Positions 1-9,638 of a stretch of 64,000 nucleotides of DNA are shown in pieces. A program made the position numbers and the translations under genes. The notes beneath the pieces were generated by a model. The model was not told the DNA's origin. It saw nothing but the letters and a program-made list of their open reading frames with translations, and did not search any database. The DNA is from Sphingomonas sp. PP-CE-1A-559. Its GTDB lineage: Bacteria; Pseudomonadota; Alphaproteobacteria; Sphingomonadales; Sphingomonadaceae. The stretch spans positions 620,001 to 684,000 of the forward strand of contig NZ_SLYA01000002.1 of the NCBI RefSeq assembly GCF_004340965.1, read 5' to 3'. Position 1 is the stretch's first letter, and each line of letters opens with the position of its first letter.

Positions 1-1
1 C

Positions 2-2236
2 GACGAGGCGCAGGACACCAACGGCCACCAGTGGCGGATCGTCCGCGCGCTGGCGGACGAGTTCTTCGTCGGTCGCGGCATCTATGCGCCGTCGACGCGG
101 ACGCTGTTCACGGTCGGCGATTACAAGCAGGCGATCTTCGGGTTCCAGGGCACCGATCCGCTCAATTTCCAGGCTGCCGAACAGTATTTCGGCGGTCGTG
201 CGAGCGAGGCGGAAGGCGACGACGACTGGCCCGAGGAGGAGCGCGGGCTTCCCCTCGCGCGACTGTCGCTCCGCCACTCGTTCCGGTCGACGCGGACCGT
301 GCTGGAGTTCGTCGATGCGGCGATCGAGGCGATCGGCGAGCCGGGGCTCGGGATTGCGGGCGAAGTCGAACAGCACGCCAGCGAGGTCGCCGGCCCCGGC
401 ACCGTGACCTTGTGGCCGCCAGTCTCCGCTGGCGGTAGCGAGGACGACGAAGAGGGTTGGGTCGACGACGCGGTGCGTAAACTCGCGAGCGATATCGCGC
501 GCGCGGTGAAGGGCTGGCTTGCGCCCGAGACAGGCCTGATGCTGGAGAGCAAGGGGCGGCGGTTGCGGCCCGAGGACGTCATGATCCTGGTCAAGCGCCG
601 TGGCGATCTCGCCTCGCTGATCGTCGCGCGGCTCTATGCCGAGGGCGTGCCGGTGGCGGGCGTCGATCGCTTGCGGCTGAACGCGCCGTTCGCGGTGCAG
701 GATCTGCTGGCCACGATCCGCTTCGTGCTGCAGCCCGAGGACGATCTGAGCGTCGCCGCGCTGTTGGTCTCGCCGCTGATCGGCTGGACGCAGGACGAAT
801 TGATGGCCGCCGCCCCGCGCGAGGCCGGGCCGTTGTGGCGGCACCTGCAACGCACGCAACCCACGACACGGCTCGCCCCCTTGCTGGCGATGCTGGCGCG
901 CGCCGACATCGCCACGCCGTACCAGTTCCTCGAGGAACTACTGTCGGGGCCGCTCGACGGTCGCCGCAAACTGATCCGCCGGCTGGGAACCGAGGCGCGC
1001 GATCCGATCGAGGAACTGCTCAACGCCGCGCTGACGTTCGAGAGTACGACGACGCCCTCGTTGCAGCGCTTCCTCGACTGGTTCGATCGCGGCGATGTCG
1101 AGATCGTCCGCGATCCGTCCGCGCCGCTGGACGCGGTACGGGTGATGACCGCGCACGGTGCGAAGGGGTTGCAGGCGCCGCTGGTGATCCTGGCGGATGC
1201 GACCGCGGATCCGTCGGCCGCGCCGCGCTCGATCCTGAAATGGGCGCCCGAGCCGGGGGCGGCGCCGATCCCGGTATTCCGGCCGCGGTCGAGCGAGCGT
1301 GGCGGGCCGCTGGATGCGGTCGTGTCGGCCGCCGAGCAGCGCGAACTGGAGGAGCATTGGCGGCTGTTCTACGTTGCCGCGACGCGCGCCGAAGAGCGGC
1401 TGGTGATCGCCGGTGCGCTCGGGCCCCGCGCAAAGGGCCTGCCGCCGGAGAACAGCTGGTACGCCGCGTCCGATCGCGCGTTGACGGCGCTCGATGTCCC
1501 GGTGGGCGAGGGCGCGCGGACGTTCGCCGGGGTCGAGCCTCAGCCTGCGGTGATCGCCAAGGCTTCGGCTTCGGTCGAGATCACGGCTAATGCGCAGCTA
1601 CCGGGATGGGCGCATGAACCCGCACCGCAAGAAGCGCGTCCGCCTCGTCCGCTGTCGCCGTCTGCGCTGGGTGACGACGCGGTATCCGATCCGCCGCCGA
1701 CACCAGCGATGCGCGTCGCGGCGGAGCGAGGTCGACTGATCCATGCGTTGTTCGAGCGTCTGCCGGCGGTTGCCGCCACCGACCGCGCGACGGCAGCCGA
1801 TCGCTGGCTGGCAAAAGCGGGCGGCGTCGACGATGTCGCAGCACGGTCCGAAATCGTGCAGAGCGTGGTCGCCGTGCTTGACGACCCGCGCTTTGCCGAG
1901 CTTTTCAGCGCGGATACGCTCGCCGAGGCACCGATCGCTGCGACGCTCGCGAACGGCATGGTCGTGTCGGGAACGGTCGATCGCCTGCTGATCGAGCCCG
2001 ACCGCATCCGCGTCGTCGACTTCAAGACCGGTCGACGCGCACCGCGCGGCCTCGACGATGTGCCGGAATACCATCTGAAGCAGATGGCAGCCTATGCCGA
2101 AGCCTTGGCCGTGATCTTTCCGGGCCGGTCGGTCGAGGCCGCCTTGCTGTACACGGCCGGCCCGCGGTTGATCGTGCTGACCGACGAGACGCTGGCCGCG
2201 AACAAGCCGCACTATCGGCCCACGGAGCAAAGCTAG
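2..2236 (+). CDS. addA: Double-strand break repair helicase AddA, C-terminal part (5' end outside window)
   Basis: This is the 744-residue C-terminal part of the helicase-nuclease subunit of AddAB, which resects double-strand DNA ends for RecA loading. The reading frame is open from base 2 and begins in the superfamily 1 motif II (DEAQDTN), so the start lies upstream of the window. Other helicase signatures are the SLRHSFRST segment near residue 90, MTAHGAKGLQAPLV near 383 and LFYVAATRAEERL near 456. The C-terminal PD-(D/E)xK nuclease is shown by VDFKTG near residue 671 and the later KQMAAYAEAL segment. In alphaproteobacteria addB normally lies just upstream. A thioredoxin gene follows after 64 bases. 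Confidence 0.95.
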   Translation, partial: DEAQDTNGHQWRIVRALADEFFVGRGIYAPSTRTLFTVGDYKQAIFGFQGTDPLNFQAAEQYFGGRASEAEGDDDWPEEERGLPLARLSLRHSFRSTRTVLEFVDAAIEAIGEPGLGIAGEVEQHASEVAGPGTVTLWPPVSAGGSEDDEEGWVDDAVRKLASDIARAVKGWLAPETGLMLESKGRRLRPEDVMILVKRRGDLASLIVARLYAEGVPVAGVDRLRLNAPFAVQDLLATIRFVLQPEDDLSVAALLVSPLIGWTQDELMAAAPREAGPLWRHLQRTQPTTRLAPLLAMLARADIATPYQFLEELLSGPLDGRRKLIRRLGTEARDPIEELLNAALTFESTTTPSLQRFLDWFDRGDVEIVRDPSAPLDAVRVMTAHGAKGLQAPLVILADATADPSAAPRSILKWAPEPGAAPIPVFRPRSSERGGPLDAVVSAAEQRELEEHWRLFYVAATRAEERLVIAGALGPRAKGLPPENSWYAASDRALTALDVPVGEGARTFAGVEPQPAVIAKASASVEITANAQLPGWAHEPAPQEARPPRPLSPSALGDDAVSDPPPTPAMRVAAERGRLIHALFERLPAVAATDRATAADRWLAKAGGVDDVAARSEIVQSVVAVLDDPRFAELFSADTLAEAPIAATLANGMVVSGTVDRLLIEPDRIRVVDFKTGRRAPRGLDDVPEYHLKQMAAYAEALAVIFPGRSVEAALLYTAGPRLIVLTDETLAANKPHYRPTEQS

Positions 2237-2300
2237 CGCCCCGGTGGTTGAGCGCACACGCGAGCGACCTTAGATACGACTCAACCAAGGAGAATTCACG

Positions 2301-2624
2301 ATGGCTACCAAGCAGATCACCGATGCCAGCTTCGATGCGGACGTACTGAACGCCGACGGGCCCGTGCTCGTCGATTTCTGGGCGGAATGGTGCGGCCCGT
2401 GCAAGATGATCGGGCCGTCGCTTGAGGAGATTTCGGAAGAACTCGGCGAGAAGGTAACGATCGCCAAGCTCAACATCGACGAGAACCCCGACGCGCCCGG
2501 CAAGTACGGCGTCCGCGGCATCCCGACGATGATCCTGTTCAAGGGCGGCGCACCGGCAGCGACCAAGGTCGGCGCGGAGCCCAAGGGCCGGCTTAAGGCG
2601 TGGCTCGAAGGCGAACTCGCTTAA
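2301..2624 (+). CDS. trxA: Thioredoxin
   Basis: This is a 107-residue cytoplasmic thioredoxin that reduces protein disulfides with electrons from thioredoxin reductase. It has the full WCGPC active site near residues 32-36 after the conserved FWAEWC strand. It also carries the KLNIDENP segment and the cis-proline loop GIPTM. The length is normal for the family. A Shine-Dalgarno sequence (AAGGAG) stands 8 bases before the ATG. The gene sits directly downstream of addA in the same direction, an arrangement I believe is common in sphingomonads, and may be read from its own promoter in the 64-base gap. Confidence 0.97.
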   Translation: MATKQITDASFDADVLNADGPVLVDFWAEWCGPCKMIGPSLEEISEELGEKVTIAKLNIDENPDAPGKYGVRGIPTMILFKGGAPAATKVGAEPKGRLKAWLEGELA

Positions 2625-2635
2625 GCTAAATTCCC

Positions 2636-2667
2636 GCCGTCATCCCAGCGAAAGCTGGGGTGACGGC
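2636..2667. terminator. GAAA-loop hairpin between convergent trxA and argJ
   Basis: A 14-bp stem with a GAAA tetraloop and a single G-T wobble lies between the stop codons of two convergent genes. It lacks a T-run, so it may be a short dispersed palindrome that also ends transcription in both directions rather than a classical terminator. Confidence 0.6.
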
Positions 2668-2677
2668 ATTAGCGGTA

Positions 2678-3913
2678 TCAACTTCGATAGTCGGCGTTGA
2701 TCGAGATGTAGCCATGCGTCAGGTCGCAGGTCCAAACTGTGGCCCGGCCTTCGCCCAGCGCTAGATCAACGCCGATTTCGATCTCGTGACCCTTGAGATG
2801 CGCAGCGACCGGCGCCTCGTCATAGCCGCCCAGCGCCAAGCCACCCTCGGCAACCTGCGTATTCCCGAACCGGATCGACAGCGTGTCGCGATCGGCTGGT
2901 TCGCCGGCCTTGCCGACCGCCATCACGACGCGGCCCCAGTTGGCGTCCTCTCCAGCAATGGCGGTCTTCACCAGCGGCGAGTTGGCGATGCTCATAGCGA
3001 TGCGGTGGGCGCTGCGGTCGCTGTCGGCACCGGTCACCTGGATCTCAATCAGCTTCTGTGCGCCCTCGCCATCGCGAACCACGAGCATAGCAAGTTGATG
3101 GCACAAGTCTGCCAGCGCCGCGCGGAAGGCGTCCGCCCCCACGCTGTCATCGTCCGCCAGCGCGACGTTACCGGCCTTGCCCGTCGCGAACGCCAGCACG
3201 GTGTCGCTGGTCGATGTATCGCTGTCGACGGTGATGCACGAGAAGCTCGGCGCGTTCGCCTTCGACAGCGCGGCTTGCAGGAATTCCGGCTCAACCGCGG
3301 CGTCGGTGAAGATAAAGCCGAGCATCGTCGCCATGTCCGGCGCGATCATCCCCGAACCCTTGATGATGCCGACGAGGCTAACGGTGCGATCGCCAATCAC
3401 TGCCGTCGTCACTGCGCCCTTGGTGAAGGTGTCGGTCGTCATGATCGTCGCTGCGGCATCCTCCCAGCCGCACGGCGCTCCGGCAAACGCGGCGTCAAGC
3501 CCGGCCTCGGCCTTGTCGATCGGCAACGGCACGCCGATCACACCCGTCGAGGACACGAACACGTCCGAAGGCTGGCACCCGAGATGCGCCGCCGTCCGCG
3601 CCGCGATCGCCTCGACTGCGGCCCGACCACGCGATCCGGTGAACGCGTTGGAATTACCCGCATTCACGACAAGCGCCCGCGCCTGACCGAGCGTCAGCGC
3701 CGCGCGGCACCATTCGACTTCAGGCGAAGGGCATTTGCTCGTCGTCAGCACCCCTGCAACGACCGTCCCCGGCTCCAACGTCACGAACGTCAGGTCGTAC
3801 CGGTCCCACGCCTTGTACTGCGCCCGCGCGACATGCAGCGCGACTCCGTCGATCGCCGGCATGGCGGGAAAGGGTAGGGCGAGGGGAGATGTGGACTCGG
3901 TCATGCCTGCCAT
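2678..3913 (-). CDS. argJ: Bifunctional glutamate N-acetyltransferase / amino-acid acetyltransferase ArgJ
   Basis: This is a 411-residue ArgJ. It transfers acetyl groups from N-acetylornithine to glutamate in the cyclic arginine pathway, and the bifunctional form also uses acetyl-CoA. The autocleavage site is visible as DMATMLGF near residue 192, where the threonine becomes the nucleophile of the beta chain. Other family landmarks are NAGNSNAFTG and VSSTGVIGVPLP in the alpha half and CDLTHGYISINADYRS at the C terminus. A second ATG three codons downstream (3904) is an equally possible start, because neither has a clear ribosome site. The gene is divergent from the TonB-domain gene and convergent with trxA. 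Confidence 0.96.
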   Translation of the reverse strand: MAGMTESTSPLALPFPAMPAIDGVALHVARAQYKAWDRYDLTFVTLEPGTVVAGVLTTSKCPSPEVEWCRAALTLGQARALVVNAGNSNAFTGSRGRAAVEAIAARTAAHLGCQPSDVFVSSTGVIGVPLPIDKAEAGLDAAFAGAPCGWEDAAATIMTTDTFTKGAVTTAVIGDRTVSLVGIIKGSGMIAPDMATMLGFIFTDAAVEPEFLQAALSKANAPSFSCITVDSDTSTSDTVLAFATGKAGNVALADDDSVGADAFRAALADLCHQLAMLVVRDGEGAQKLIEIQVTGADSDRSAHRIAMSIANSPLVKTAIAGEDANWGRVVMAVGKAGEPADRDTLSIRFGNTQVAEGGLALGGYDEAPVAAHLKGHEIEIGVDLALGEGRATVWTCDLTHGYISINADYRS

Positions 3914-3979
3914 TTGCCGCTTGTGCCCGGCGGCTGCAACGGCTTGGTTGCGCGCCGGATCATTTCGGGGGATTCGTCA

Positions 3980-4843
3980 GTGAAGGTATACGGGGTTGTC
4001 ACGGGACTGGCGTTGTTCGCTGGTGTACCAGTCGAAGCTGCGCCCGAGCCTATCGCGCCAAAACCTCGGATCGAACTGGCGACGTTGTTTGGGTCCGACG
4101 CGTATCCGCCGTTGGCGACTAATCTTGGCGAAGACGGGCTGGTGGTCGCGGCGTTGACGATCGATGCGCTGGGCGCGGTAACGGCATGCCGGATCGTCAC
4201 GTCCTCCGATTCGACGTCGCTCGATGCTGCGACGTGCAGGATCATGACCGAGCACAAGACGGCGTTTTCTCCCGCGCATGATGCCGAGGGCAAGGCGGTT
4301 GCAGGATCATACACCTTGAAGACGCGTTGGATATTGCCCGAACCGCCACCCAGCCCCTTGAACAGCGTGGGGCAGCGGTTGACCCTGTTGCTGTCCAACA
4401 AAGCCGTGATCAAACGCTGTGAGCTTCGCGACATGCCCGGCAATGTTGCAGTCGAAGCAATGACCATGTGCGCAGGGTTTCGTGAATCCATGGCCGCGAT
4501 GTTCGGCGGCAACCCCGAGACCTCGCCACCGGGCGACATCGAGGTCCTGGCGCTGATCGACCGGACGATTGGACAGGCCGCTCGTTTGTCTGGTCCGATG
4601 CCCGCCGGAATCACGCTCATTCAGGACGTTGGCAGCGAGTTCGTCGTCCAGCCCGATGGCACGCGTACCGGTTGCACGCCGGTCTCGACTTTGGTCGTTG
4701 AGACGATGGACGAGGAAGATGCGAAGTCCGCAGACCCGTGCGTCAGCGCCGAGCGGTTCGTCGCGCATAAGGGCGCGCCGATCAAAGTGCAGGACCGGAT
4801 GCAGATGGGCTATCGGCCGATCGGGCGGCCCGTCGGGAAATGA
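3980..4843 (+). CDS. Secreted protein with a TonB C-terminal-like domain
   Basis: The proposed GTG start gives 287 residues beginning with a short signal peptide (VKVYGVVTGLALFAG, then an Ala-rich cleavage region). An upstream TTG at 3914 would place extra residues before the signal and overlap the argJ promoter, so GTG is preferred. Residues about 40-110 resemble a TonB_C domain: YPP, then EDGLVVAALTIDALGAV, a cysteine pair and a Thr-rich strand. No proline-rich linker or membrane anchor other than the signal is visible, so it is probably a free periplasmic protein rather than an energy-transducing TonB. The C-terminal half has no recognised family. Function unknown. Confidence 0.75.
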   Translation: MKVYGVVTGLALFAGVPVEAAPEPIAPKPRIELATLFGSDAYPPLATNLGEDGLVVAALTIDALGAVTACRIVTSSDSTSLDAATCRIMTEHKTAFSPAHDAEGKAVAGSYTLKTRWILPEPPPSPLNSVGQRLTLLLSNKAVIKRCELRDMPGNVAVEAMTMCAGFRESMAAMFGGNPETSPPGDIEVLALIDRTIGQAARLSGPMPAGITLIQDVGSEFVVQPDGTRTGCTPVSTLVVETMDEEDAKSADPCVSAERFVAHKGAPIKVQDRMQMGYRPIGRPVGK

Positions 4844-4896
4844 TCACCGGACGACGGATGGACCTTGACGACGTGTTCGCATAAAGCCGGTCCCGC

Positions 4897-5148
4897 ATGA
4901 ACCTGCTGCTACTCCTCTCTGCCCTGCTCTCCGCGCTGACCGGCGCGGTACCGGGTATGCGTGGGCAGTCCGCCCAGGCAGTAGTGCAAGGCAACGTCTG
5001 CTCGCAGTCGGTAGCAGCAACGCCAGTCAAGGTCTTGATAAGGCCCGTATCTGGCCTTCCCGTGCTACCGCAGGTTGCAGTCGCCACGACGCTGCGCGCG
5101 ATAGCAATCGTCTCGCTTCCGCTATGGGCAGAGCGCCGCCGCGAATAG
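4897..5148 (+). CDS. Small secreted hypothetical protein
   Basis: This is an 83-residue frame opening with a strongly hydrophobic Leu-rich segment (residues 2-17), typical of a signal peptide. It continues as a small Ala/Val-rich protein with a single cysteine near residue 35 and a basic-acidic tail ending in ERRRE. No family is recognised. It sits between the TonB-domain gene and secA on the same strand, 99 bases before the secA start. The ribosome site is weak. I call it from the signal-like N terminus and position. It could still be a chance frame. Confidence 0.5.
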   Translation: MNLLLLLSALLSALTGAVPGMRGQSAQAVVQGNVCSQSVAATPVKVLIRPVSGLPVLPQVAVATTLRAIAIVSLPLWAERRRE

Positions 5149-5247
5149 CGTCCTGGTGTGACCTTATCGTAACCTTTGGATCCGAGCGATCCGCTTCCGC
5201 GTGCGCCCACCGTGTGCCGCCGCGTCTCAAATTCAGGAAATCAGCCC

Positions 5248-7986
5248 ATGTTCGGTGGCCTCGCCAAATCCTTGTTCGGTTCGTCCAACGACCGCTACGT
5301 CAAGTCGCTCAATCCGATCCTCGCCAAGATCGCTTCGTTCGAGCCGTCGCTCCAGGCGATGTCGGACGAGGAACTCTCCGCGCAGACCGTCAAGTTCCGG
5401 GCGCGGCTCGCAGAGGGCGAGAAGCTCGACGACCTGCTCCCCGAGGCGTTTGCGACCGTCCGTGAAGCCGCGCACCGCGTGCTCGGCCAGCGCCATTACG
5501 ATGTCCAGATGGTCGGCGGCATCGTCCTCCACCGTGGCGAGATCGCCGAGATGCGCACCGGCGAGGGCAAGACGCTCGTCGCCACGCTCGCAACCTATCT
5601 CAACGCGCTCCCCGGCGATGGCGTCCACGTCGTCACCGTCAACGATTACCTCGCGGCACGCGACGCGGAGTGGATGGGGCAGGTCTACACCTTCCTCGGC
5701 ATGACGATCGGCGTCATCATCCCGAACCTGTCGGACGAGGAACGCCGCGCTGCGTACGCCGCGGACATCACCTACGGCACCAACAACGAGTTTGGTTTCG
5801 ACTATCTCCGCGACAACATGAAGTACGAGCGCAGCGCGATGACGCAGCGCGCGTTCAACTTCGCGGTGGTCGACGAGGTCGATTCGGTGCTGATCGACGA
5901 AGCCCGCACGCCGCTGATCATCTCCGGCCCGACCGACGACAAGTCCGAGCTGTACATGCAGGTCGACGCGGTCGTGAAGCAGCTCGATCCCGCCGATTAC
6001 GACAAGGACGAGAAGCAGAAGACGATCATCCTCACCGAGGACGGTACCGAGAAGGTCGAGCGGATGCTCGAGGCGGCGGGGCTGCTCGAGGGGCAGAACC
6101 TGTACGACTTCGAGAATACGCAGGTCGTGCATCACCTCAATCAGGCGCTGCGCGCGATCGTGATGTTCAAGTCGGACATCGACTACATCGTCAAGGACGG
6201 CAAGGTCATCATCATCGACGAGTTCACCGGTCGCATGATGGACGGCCGGCGCTGGTCGGACGGCCTGCACCAGGCGGTCGAGGCGAAGGAGGGCGTCCAG
6301 ATCGAGCCCGAGAACCAGACCATGGCCTCGATCACGTTCCAGAATTACTTCCGCATGTACCCCAAGATCGGCGGCATGACCGGCACCGCGGCGACCGAGG
6401 CGGCCGAGTTCTACGACATCTACAAGATCAACGTCGTCAGCATCCCGACCAACGTCGAGGTCAAGCGTGTCGACGAGGAAGACGAGTTCTACAAGGACAC
6501 CAAGGACAAGTTCGCGGCGATCGCCAAGAAGATCAAGCATCATGCGGACCTGGGCCAGCCGGTGCTGGTCGGCACGGTGTCGATCGAGAAGTCCGAGATG
6601 CTGAGCGAGTTCCTGGTCGGCGAGAACGTCGATCACAAGGTCCTCAACGCGCGCTTTCACGAGATGGAGGCGCACATCGTCGCGCAGGCCGGGCGCAAGT
6701 CCGCGGTGACGATCGCGACCAACATGGCGGGCCGCGGCACCGACATCAAACTTGGCGGCAACCTCGAATTCCGCATGCTCGACGAGCATCCCGAACTGGT
6801 CGAGGGCACGCCGGAGTATGACGAGGCGGCGGCGCGGATCACGATCGAGATCGAGGCGGAGAAGCAGGCGGTGCTCGCCGCGGGCGGTCTGTTCGTGCTC
6901 GGCACCGAGCGGCACGAGAGCCGGCGTATCGACAACCAGCTGCGCGGGCGCTCGGGTCGTCAGGGCGATCCGGGCCTGTCGCGCTTCTATCTGAGCCTCG
7001 ACGACGATCTGCTGCGCATCTTCGGGCCGGACACACTGTTCGCCAAGATGATGCGCAACAACATCGAGGACGGCGAGGCGATCGGCAGCAAGTGGTTGTC
7101 GAAGGCAATCGAGACCGCGCAGAAGAAGGTCGAGGCACGCAACTACGACATCCGCAAGCAGGTCGTCGAATATGACGACGTGATGAACGAGCAGCGCAAG
7201 GTCATCTACGAGCAGCGCGCGGACATCATGGATGCCGATACGGTCGGCGACGTGGTGACCGACATGCGCGCGGAGACGGTCAACGTGATCGTCGGCGATG
7301 CGTGCCCGCCCAACTCGTATCCCGAGCAGTGGGACGTTGCGGGGATGAAGACGCGGCTCGCCGAGGTGATGAACCTCGAACCGCCGATTGATGCCTGGCT
7401 GCTCGAGGAGTCGGTCGACCCCGAGGTGATAGAGGAGCGCGTCCGCGCGATGGCGGACGAGGCGATCGCGCAGAAGTCCGCCGATCTCGATACGGAGACG
7501 TGGACCTCGGTCGAGAAGTCGATCCTGTTGCAGAATCTCGATCATCACTGGAAGGAGCATCTCGCGACGCTCGACGCGCTGCGTCAGGTCGTCCATCTGC
7601 GTGCGTACGCGCAGAAGACGCCGATCAACGAATATAAGCAGGAGGCGTTCTCGCTGTTCCAGCGGATGCTCGAGACGATCCGCGAGGACGTGACCAAGAC
7701 GATCGCGCATGCGCAGTTCCAGATGCAGGCGCCGGTCGGGTTGCCCGAGCTGCCGGACTTCATCACGACGCATTTCGACCCGTTCACGGGTGAGGATGAT
7801 TCGAACGACTTCGATGCGGGCACGCGCGGCCACATCACGTCGCAAATGCCGCCGTTGCAGATTCCGCAGCCGCAGGAGGCTGATATCGGCGAGAATCCGG
7901 CAAACTGGGAAGGCGTGGTCAGCCGTAATGCACCTTGCCCTTGCGGGTCGGGCCGCAAGTACAAGCAGTGCCACGGGGCTGTTTGA
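5248..7986 (+). CDS. secA: Preprotein translocase ATPase SecA
   Basis: This is a 912-residue motor ATPase that drives unfolded preproteins through SecYEG. The ATG at 5248 follows AGGAAA and gives the classical [16 protein letters not shown] start. The longer frame from 5176 adds 24 residues unlike SecA. Walker A ([10 protein letters not shown]) is near residue 102 and the [13 protein letters not shown] motif near 207. [13 protein letters not shown] and [12 protein letters not shown] mark the second nucleotide-binding fold. The C-terminal zinc-binding SEC-C motif [14 protein letters not shown] is intact, indicating a SecB-interacting form. It is flanked downstream by dispersed palindromes. Confidence 0.98.
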   Translation: MFGGLAKSLFGSSNDRYVKSLNPILAKIASFEPSLQAMSDEELSAQTVKFRARLAEGEKLDDLLPEAFATVREAAHRVLGQRHYDVQMVGGIVLHRGEIAEMRTGEGKTLVATLATYLNALPGDGVHVVTVNDYLAARDAEWMGQVYTFLGMTIGVIIPNLSDEERRAAYAADITYGTNNEFGFDYLRDNMKYERSAMTQRAFNFAVVDEVDSVLIDEARTPLIISGPTDDKSELYMQVDAVVKQLDPADYDKDEKQKTIILTEDGTEKVERMLEAAGLLEGQNLYDFENTQVVHHLNQALRAIVMFKSDIDYIVKDGKVIIIDEFTGRMMDGRRWSDGLHQAVEAKEGVQIEPENQTMASITFQNYFRMYPKIGGMTGTAATEAAEFYDIYKINVVSIPTNVEVKRVDEEDEFYKDTKDKFAAIAKKIKHHADLGQPVLVGTVSIEKSEMLSEFLVGENVDHKVLNARFHEMEAHIVAQAGRKSAVTIATNMAGRGTDIKLGGNLEFRMLDEHPELVEGTPEYDEAAARITIEIEAEKQAVLAAGGLFVLGTERHESRRIDNQLRGRSGRQGDPGLSRFYLSLDDDLLRIFGPDTLFAKMMRNNIEDGEAIGSKWLSKAIETAQKKVEARNYDIRKQVVEYDDVMNEQRKVIYEQRADIMDADTVGDVVTDMRAETVNVIVGDACPPNSYPEQWDVAGMKTRLAEVMNLEPPIDAWLLEESVDPEVIEERVRAMADEAIAQKSADLDTETWTSVEKSILLQNLDHHWKEHLATLDALRQVVHLRAYAQKTPINEYKQEAFSLFQRMLETIREDVTKTIAHAQFQMQAPVGLPELPDFITTHFDPFTGEDDSNDFDAGTRGHITSQMPPLQIPQPQEADIGENPANWEGVVSRNAPCPCGSGRKYKQCHGAV

Positions 7987-8022
7987 TATTTGGACGAACT
8001 GACGAGACTTTCCCGAGCTACT

Positions 8023-8126
8023 ACCACCCCGGCGAAGGCCGGGGCCCAGTCGGAAAGGTCGGAGTAACGAAGCGCTCCGGCAATCAGCAACGTCCCCCAA
8101 CTGGGCCCCGGCCTCCGCCGGGGTGG
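8023..8126. repeat. Dispersed palindrome family A, copy 1
   Basis: This is a 104-base element with long terminal inverted arms (CCACCCCGGCGAAGGCCGGG and its near-complement) around a variable centre. The centre shares a 19-base stretch, GGAAAGGTCGGAGTAACGA, with the copy at 50640. It lies between secA and yjbQ and is followed 44 bases later by a family D palindrome. This gene-free gap holds nothing else that I can see. Confidence 0.85.
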
Positions 8127-8170
8127 AGCAATACTCGGTTGGCGTGCAGACACTTTATGCCGCACCCTCC

Positions 8171-8248
8171 GGTTCTCCCGCGAAGGCGGGAGCCCAGGCT
8201 ACCAGCGATGGCGTGTGGGACTCCTAGACCCACGCCTTCCGAGGGAAC
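8171..8248. repeat. Dispersed palindrome family D, copy 1
   Basis: The left arm GGTTCTCCCGCGAAGGCGGG pairs imperfectly with the right arm ending CCTTCCGAGGGAAC. The same element lies at 50787-50868, again immediately downstream of a family A copy. This copy has decayed in the right arm. Confidence 0.75.
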
Positions 8249-8306
8249 GGTTGTTCGCGGAGGAAGGGATTTCGGAGCCACTCTGCCGACCGATCGTTAG
8301 GACCCC

Positions 8307-8723
8307 ATGCGCCAAGCCACCACGATCCTAACCATCGACACCACCCGCCAAGGCCTGATCGACGTTACAGACCAGATCACCCGCTGGACCCGCGACCAAC
8401 GCTTCACCGAAGGCCTGCTGACGGTATTCTGCCGCCACACCTCGGCCTCGCTTCTGATCCAGGAAAACGCGGCCCCCGAAGTTCGCACCGACCTCGAAGC
8501 CTATTTCGCCCGCATCGCTCCTGAGTCACGTGAGTACGAACACGACGACGAAGGCCCGGACGACATGCCCGCCCACCTCCGCACCGCGCTCACCCAGGTC
8601 CAGCTCTCGATCCCGCTGATCGACGGCCGACTCGCGCTGGGCACATGGCAGGGCATCTACCTGTTCGAACATCGCCGCCGCCCGCATCGCCGCACATTGG
8701 CGCTGCACTTGATCGGCGTTTAG
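8307..8723 (+). CDS. yjbQ: YjbQ family protein (UPF0047)
   Basis: This is a 138-residue member of the small YjbQ/UPF0047 family. The E. coli member shows weak thiamine-phosphate synthase activity, and the physiological role is not settled. The signature CRHTSASLLIQENA is complete near residues 45-58. The second conserved block (DDMPAHLRTAL near residue 90) and the C-terminal GTWQGIYLFEHR block, which carries the metal-site residues, follow. The ATG is preceded by TAGGACCCC, an acceptable ribosome site. The length is normal for the family. It stands alone between repeats and a lipoprotein gene. Confidence 0.92.
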   Translation: MRQATTILTIDTTRQGLIDVTDQITRWTRDQRFTEGLLTVFCRHTSASLLIQENAAPEVRTDLEAYFARIAPESREYEHDDEGPDDMPAHLRTALTQVQLSIPLIDGRLALGTWQGIYLFEHRRRPHRRTLALHLIGV

Positions 8724-8844
8724 ACGAAACGTGAAAAATGAGTCAGTAAGGTGGCGCATTGGAGCGAACCCGTTCATCAACCGTTCCACCACTGACGGCT
8801 AATAAGAGGCGTTTCGCCGCACTCGCCGCGAACGGAGACATACC

Positions 8845-9471
8845 ATGTTCATGAAACCTGGTCGCAAGGTCGCATTGGCAGCGCTCGCAACGGGCGCTCT
8901 ATTGCTGGCCGGTTGCGCGACCGAGACCACCTATCGGCCCGCGACGGGCCAGGGGTTCAGCCGCACCGGCTATAGCGACCGGCAGGTAGAGCCGGGCCGC
9001 TTCCTCGTCAGCTTCGCCGGTAACAGCGTTACGTCGCGTGATACCGTCGAGCGTTACCTGTTCTTCCGCGCTGCCGAACTGACGTTGCAGAACGGCTATG
9101 ACTATTATCTAATGGCCGACCGCGACACCAATCTCCAGTCGCGCACCTATTCGACGCCGGGGATCGGTGGCGGGTTCGGCTATGGCGGCTTCGGCGGCTA
9201 TTGGGGTCCGTCGTGGCGCTATTACGGGCGCGGCTTTGGCTGGCGTAACTGGAGTCCCTATGGCGGCTTCGGTGGTGGTTTCGGCGGCGGCTATGGCGGG
9301 TTCGGTGGTGGCCCATGGGGCAACGACTTCGATATCCGCACGATCGACCGCTACGAGGCGACCGCGGAGATCGTGATGCGCAAGGGCCCGATCCCGCGCG
9401 ACAACATCCGCGCGTTCGATGCGCGCAAGGTTGTGGACAGCATCGGACCGAGTGTCGTGCTGCCGAAGTAA
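8845..9471 (+). CDS. Gly-rich lipoprotein (CC0125/CC1285-like)
   Basis: This is a 208-residue lipoprotein. A type II signal ends in the lipobox LLAGC with the acylated Cys at residue 24. The mature part starts with YRPATGQGFSRTGYSDRQVEPGRF, followed by FLVSFAGNS and a YLFFRAAELTLQNGYDYYL helix, as in the alphaproteobacterial CC0125/CC1285 lipoproteins. Residues about 110-160 are a Gly/Tyr/Phe/Trp-rich low-complexity insert. The tail contains an IDRYEATAEIVM strand. Function is unknown, and an envelope role is likely. A Met at residue 3 is an alternative start. A strong hairpin terminator follows. Confidence 0.85.
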   Translation: MFMKPGRKVALAALATGALLLAGCATETTYRPATGQGFSRTGYSDRQVEPGRFLVSFAGNSVTSRDTVERYLFFRAAELTLQNGYDYYLMADRDTNLQSRTYSTPGIGGGFGYGGFGGYWGPSWRYYGRGFGWRNWSPYGGFGGGFGGGYGGFGGGPWGNDFDIRTIDRYEATAEIVMRKGPIPRDNIRAFDARKVVDSIGPSVVLPK

Positions 9472-9491
9472 GCGTTACCTTCGAGATGCCA

Positions 9492-9527
9492 AAAAGGCCG
9501 GGCTACCCCAGGGTAGTCCGGCCTTCT
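9492..9527. terminator. Rho-independent terminator after the lipoprotein gene
   Basis: A stem (AAGGCCGGGCTACC / GGTAGTCCGGCCTT) with a short CCAG-type loop has an A-run on the left and TTCTTC on the right. It could act in both directions and would end the rightward lipoprotein transcript and any leftward read-through from mfd. Confidence 0.85.
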
Positions 9528-9537
9528 TCGTGCGTTG

Positions 9538-9638
9538 CTCCCTCTCCCCTTCGGGGAGAGGGTCGGGGTGAGGAGCTGTTGTAGAGGGTAACGCTCGCGG
9601 CGCCCCTCACCCAACCCTCTCCCCGAAGGGGAGAGGGC
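9538..9638. repeat. Dispersed palindrome family B, copy 1
   Basis: Arms CCCTCTCCCCTTCGGGGAGA and its complement flank a variable centre. Each arm is itself a small hairpin around CTTCGG or CCGAAG. The element abuts the mfd stop codon. A second copy lies just upstream of mfd at 13121-13222, so mfd is bracketed by two copies. Confidence 0.85.

Noticed and set aside
5233..8100. 955-codon open frame on the minus strand opposite secA
   Set aside because: It is the antisense shadow of the GC-rich secA frame. It has no family-like motif, and its composition is rich in Arg, Leu and Asp, as expected from a reversed frame.
8023..8248. Palindromes considered as insertion sequence ends
   Set aside because: There is no transposase frame between or near them, and the inner segments are only 30-50 bases. 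They fit dispersed REP-like repeats better.
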